A stretch of 64,000 nucleotides of DNA from Nocardioides humilatus. GTDB taxonomy: Bacteria > Actinomycetota > Actinomycetes > Propionibacteriales > Nocardioidaceae. The stretch covers positions 1,367,687 through 1,431,686 of the forward strand of contig NZ_VUJV01000001.1 in the NCBI RefSeq assembly GCF_008373755.1, written 5' to 3'. Position numbers and translations under genes: made by a program. Positions 61,294-64,000 of this stretch are shown here, piece by piece. Position 1 is the stretch's first letter. Each line of letters begins with the position of its first letter. Under the pieces are notes generated by a model. That model made no database searches and was not told the DNA's origin. It saw only the letters and a list, made by a program, of their open reading frames with translations.

Positions 61294-61671
61294 GTGAACC
61301 TCCACGACTGGATCGATGAGCTGTGCGACCTCCTCGATGTTGAGAGCGAGGCCGACGAGGCCTTGCTGGGGGACCTCGCCGAGGTGGCGCACGACAACGT
61401 GCACCCGACGGCCGGGCCAGTGACGGCTTTCCTGCTCGGTGTCGCTGCCGGCGCCCGCGAAGCCGGGCCCGACGCGGTCGAGCGGATGGCGGCCAAGGTG
61501 CAGGCATTGGCCGAGTCCTGGGACCGCCCCGCCGGCGACACCGGTGAGGTCGCCGACACCGAAGCGGACCTCGAGGTCGACGAAGACCTGCGTCACCTCG
61601 ACGAGATCGACGAGGTCGAGGAAGCCGACGACCTCGAGGAGGCCGACGCGGAGGAAGACCTCCTCGTCTGA
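61294..61671 (+). CDS. DUF6457-like protein
   Basis: 125 residues from GTG 61294. A helical N-terminal domain (NLHDWIDELCDLLDV, GPVTAFLLGVAAGA) and a very acidic Glu/Asp tail of about 45 residues. Proteins of this type sit next to MobA in actinobacteria, suggesting a role in molybdenum cofactor handling. The tail may be a protein-interaction or Mo-stabilising region. Confidence 0.75.
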   Translation: MNLHDWIDELCDLLDVESEADEALLGDLAEVAHDNVHPTAGPVTAFLLGVAAGAREAGPDAVERMAAKVQALAESWDRPAGDTGEVADTEADLEVDEDLRHLDEIDEVEEADDLEEADAEEDLLV

Positions 61672-61702
61672 CTCCCAGGGGTGAACCGGGCAGGATGGAG
61701 CC

Positions 61703-62680
61703 ATGCGCGCCGTCACCACGACCGAGCCCGGTGGACCTGAGGTCCTGATCGTCAGCGAGCTGCCTGATCCCGAGCCGGGTCCGGGCGAGGTCGTGATCGA
61801 CGTGGCCGCGACTGCGGTCAACCGGGCCGACCTGCTGCAGCGGATGGGGTTCTACCCGCCGCCGCCCGGCGCTTCCGACGTGATCGGTCTCGAGTGCAGC
61901 GGCACCATCGCCGCGGTCGGCGACGGCGTCACCGGCCTCGAGGTGGGTGCGGAGGTATGCGCGCTGCTCGCCGGTGGCGGCTACGCGAGCAAGGTCGCCG
62001 TACCTGCCGGTCAGGTCATGCCGTTGCCCGCCGGTGTCGACCTCGTGTCGGCGGCGGCGCTGCCCGAGGTGGCGTGCACCGTCTGGTCCAACGTCTTCAT
62101 GATCGCCCGCCTGCAGCCGCGCGACGTGTTCCTCGTCCACGGCGGAGGCGGAGGCATCGGCACCTTCGCCATCCAGCTCGCCGCCGCGGCGGGCGCTCGG
62201 GTGTTCACCACCGCCGGCACCGCCGAGAAGGTCGAGCTGTGCCGCTCGCTCGGCGCCGAGCTGGCGATCAATTACCGCGACGAGGACTTCGTCGAGGTCG
62301 TCCGCTCCCACACCGACGGCCACGGCGCCGACGTCGTGCTCGACAACATGGGCGCGAAGTACCTCGACCGCAACGTCGACGTCCTTGCCGACGAGGGTCG
62401 CCTCGTCATCATCGGCATGCAGGGCGGCGCGAAGGCCGAGCTCAACATCGCCACCCTCCTCGGCAAGCGCGGCGCCGTCATCGCCACCGCCCTCCGCTCC
62501 CGGCCCGCCGACGGCAAGGCGGCGATCTGCGCGTCGGTCGTCGAGCACGTGTGGCCGCTCGTGGCTGACGGCAAGGTGAAGCCGATCGTCCACACCGTCC
62601 TGCCCCTCGCCGATGCCAGCGAGGCGCACCGGATAGTCGAGGGCAGCCGCCACGCCGGCAAGGTCTTGCTCACTCCCTGA
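61703..62680 (+). CDS. Zinc-free MDR quinone oxidoreductase (QOR type)
   Basis: 325 residues. VHGGGGGIGTFAIQLAAAAG is the NADPH-binding loop; NRADLLQRMGFYPPPPGASDV matches the QOR/TP53I3 branch. It reduces quinones or enones with NADPH. Confidence 0.9.
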   Translation: MRAVTTTEPGGPEVLIVSELPDPEPGPGEVVIDVAATAVNRADLLQRMGFYPPPPGASDVIGLECSGTIAAVGDGVTGLEVGAEVCALLAGGGYASKVAVPAGQVMPLPAGVDLVSAAALPEVACTVWSNVFMIARLQPRDVFLVHGGGGGIGTFAIQLAAAAGARVFTTAGTAEKVELCRSLGAELAINYRDEDFVEVVRSHTDGHGADVVLDNMGAKYLDRNVDVLADEGRLVIIGMQGGAKAELNIATLLGKRGAVIATALRSRPADGKAAICASVVEHVWPLVADGKVKPIVHTVLPLADASEAHRIVEGSRHAGKVLLTP

Positions 62681-62694
62681 CTAGGCTGGCCCGC

Positions 62695-63291
62695 ATGAGC
62701 GAGTCACCCGACGCCCAGGAGCAGCAGATCGTCGTGATCGGCCCCGACGGCCAACCGGTCGCGTCCGTCCCGGCGAGCGCCGTTGCCGACGCCGCTGCCG
62801 AGGCCGACGAGGAGAGCGCGAGCGGGCTGACCGACCTCGTCGAGCAGCCGGCGAAGGTGATGCGGATCGGCAGCATGATCCGGCAGCTCCTCGAGGAGGT
62901 GAAGGCCGCGCCTCTCGACGACGCGAGCCGTCAGCGTCTCCGCGACATCCACGAGGCATCGATCAAGGAGCTCGAGGCCGGCCTGGCTCCCGAACTGGTC
63001 GAGGAGCTCGAGCGGCTCTCGCTCCCCTTCAGCAACGACAGCACGCCGTCCGACGCGGAGCTGCGAATCGCCCAAGCCCAGCTGGTCGGCTGGCTCGAAG
63101 GCCTCTTCCACGGCATCCAGACGGCGATCTACGCCCAGCAGATGGCCGCCCGCGCGCAGTTCGAGCAGATCCGGCGCGCGCTCCCGCAGGGCATGCACCC
63201 CGAGGGCGGGCCCGGCATGGCGCCGGGTGGCGATCAGGCGGGCGACCCGGCGGGCGACGAGGGCCGCAGCCCCGGCGGTCTGTACCTCTAG
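62695..63291 (+). CDS. bpa: Bacterial proteasome activator Bpa
   Basis: 198 residues. A helical core with VEQPAKVMRIGSMIRQLLEEV and a C-terminal LYL (hydrophobic-Tyr-X) that docks into the 20S proteasome. In Mycobacterium the end is GQYL; here it is GLYL with a longer Gly/Pro/Asp linker before it. It stimulates ATP-independent degradation of unfolded proteins. Confidence 0.88.
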   Translation: MSESPDAQEQQIVVIGPDGQPVASVPASAVADAAAEADEESASGLTDLVEQPAKVMRIGSMIRQLLEEVKAAPLDDASRQRLRDIHEASIKELEAGLAPELVEELERLSLPFSNDSTPSDAELRIAQAQLVGWLEGLFHGIQTAIYAQQMAARAQFEQIRRALPQGMHPEGGPGMAPGGDQAGDPAGDEGRSPGGLYL

Positions 63292-63298
63292 CCCCCGC

Positions 63299-63340
63299 TG
63301 GTTGAGGTGCGAGGCGCGCTAGCGCCGAGCCTCGAAACCA
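63299..63340. repeat. Intergenic hairpin repeat (Nocardioides-type)
   Basis: An imperfect inverted repeat, TGGTTGAGGTGCGAG... to ...CGAGCCTCGAAACCA, with GCGC/GCGC in the middle. It matches a short hairpin element I associate with Nocardioidaceae intergenic regions. It may end the bpa transcript. Confidence 0.6.
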
Positions 63341-63348
63341 AGGCCTCG

Positions 63349-64000
63349 TCAGGCCCGGCGCGAGCCGACCCGCGACAGCAGCATCAGACCGAGGACGCCG
63401 ATGAGCGTCACCGCGGCGCCCGGGGCAGCCAACCGGCTCCACTCCGGGATCGAACGCGTGCCGTCGGACGGGGCGCTGAGCTCGACCTCGGGCATCACAC
63501 CGCCGGAGGCGTCACCGAGCGCGTCCTCGAGCGCGCTCTGCTGCTGGGCGCTGAGCCCACCGCGCAGCGGCATCGTGCCGGAGCACGGCTCGGCGTCGTA
63601 GTGGTCCATGCCCGCCTCGGTCGTGACGAAGAAGAGGTAGGTCGCACCGATCTCGAGCTTGCCGAGTCCATCGGTGGCCAGCGGGGTGGTGAAGACCGGC
63701 ACCTGGTCGCCGGGCTGAAGCTCGGTGCGGAAGGAAGCGGTGACCTGGACCGCGTGCTCCCAGTCGCTCGGCTGCCGCGGCTTGTCCTCCTGGCCAGCCC
63801 GACCGGCGCCGCCGCCGATCGCGGTCACCGCCTTGGCCGAACGCACCTTGCCGGCGAAGACGTCACTCACCGCGTCGGCCTTCTCGACGACCGCGGTTGT
63901 GTTGGCGAGGTCGAGGTCCTCGCAGTCGATCGCTGCGGCAGCGGGCGCCGCGGTGGCAGCTCCGGGCACCAGCGAGCACCCGAGCGCGACCAACAACCCC
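63349..64000 (-). CDS. Secreted protein with C-terminal membrane anchor (5' end cut by window edge)
   Basis: About 216 residues visible. A signal-peptide end (ALGCSLVPGAATAAPA) is followed by an exported domain with two Cys (IDCEDLDL, EPCSG) and a C-terminal TM (AAVTLIGVLGLMLLSRV) with RR after it. The frame continues past the window edge, so the true start is outside. Function not recognised. Confidence 0.7.
   Translation of the reverse strand, partial: GLLVALGCSLVPGAATAAPAAAAIDCEDLDLANTTAVVEKADAVSDVFAGKVRSAKAVTAIGGGAGRAGQEDKPRQPSDWEHAVQVTASFRTELQPGDQVPVFTTPLATDGLGKLEIGATYLFFVTTEAGMDHYDAEPCSGTMPLRGGLSAQQQSALEDALGDASGGVMPEVELSAPSDGTRSIPEWSRLAAPGAAVTLIGVLGLMLLSRVGSRRA

Noticed and set aside
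1-64000. CRISPR array
   Set aside because: No set of regularly spaced 25-40-base direct repeats was seen. The only tandem repeats are short (9-base mceE, CTACGTAG pair).
1-64000. Insertion sequence or transposase
   Set aside because: No transposase-like protein or terminal inverted-repeat pair with target duplications was found.

Overview
The window comes from a high-GC actinobacterium. GTG/TTG starts, 1-4 base stop/start overlaps, two mce operons, F420-linked genes and a Bpa-type proteasome activator point to a soil actinomycete. The hairpin repeat at 63.3 kb is of a type I associate with Nocardioides and its relatives. The species assignment is an inference.

From 0 to 33.5 kb lies a lipid/steroid-type uptake and catabolism region. 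It starts with a P450 redox chain (ferredoxin reductase, [3Fe-4S] ferredoxin, CYP) and an SCP2-like protein. Next is a complete first mce importer operon on the minus strand (yrbEA, yrbEB, mceA-F and two Mce-associated proteins). Acyl-CoA dehydrogenases, crotonase-fold proteins, a thioesterase, alpha/beta hydrolases, a thiolase, a SnoaL-like protein, a WS/DGAT acyltransferase and a carotenoid-dehydrogenase-like flavoprotein follow. An orphan DUF1016 nuclease, a large LuxR-family ATPase regulator with a divergent hydrolase-like protein, and an operon of two seven-TM proteins plus FbiD complete this part. From 33.5 to 43.5 kb lies a second mce operon with the same gene order, divergent from a TetR gene.

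From 44 to 49.5 kb there are an F420-type luciferase-like oxidoreductase, a GMC oxidoreductase behind a KstR-like palindrome, and a GGDEF-EAL protein. From 49.6 to 57 kb the content is accessory: a MazEF-type module, three tRNAs (Arg-ACG, Ser-GCT, Ser-TGA), a 54-residue His-tailed secreted peptide, and an ImmA/XRE pair divergent from a Cro-like gene, a secreted protein and ABC-transporter genes. From 57 kb on the genes are mostly housekeeping: lipase, TetR, biotinyl carrier protein, nitrilase-family amidase, MobA-like protein with a DUF6457-like partner, quinone oxidoreductase and Bpa.

The most notable cross-cutting signal is a fixed-spacing palindrome, TWTTGA-N11-TCAAWA (inner part GAC-N5-GTC). 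It occurs ahead of nearly every catabolic operon between 1.6 and 33.5 kb, including three tandem copies before the first mce operon, but not before the second mce operon. This points to one undescribed local regulon. The second candidate system is the ImmA-XRE/Cro-controlled secreted-protein and ABC cassette. No stretch over 300 bases lacks a gene.
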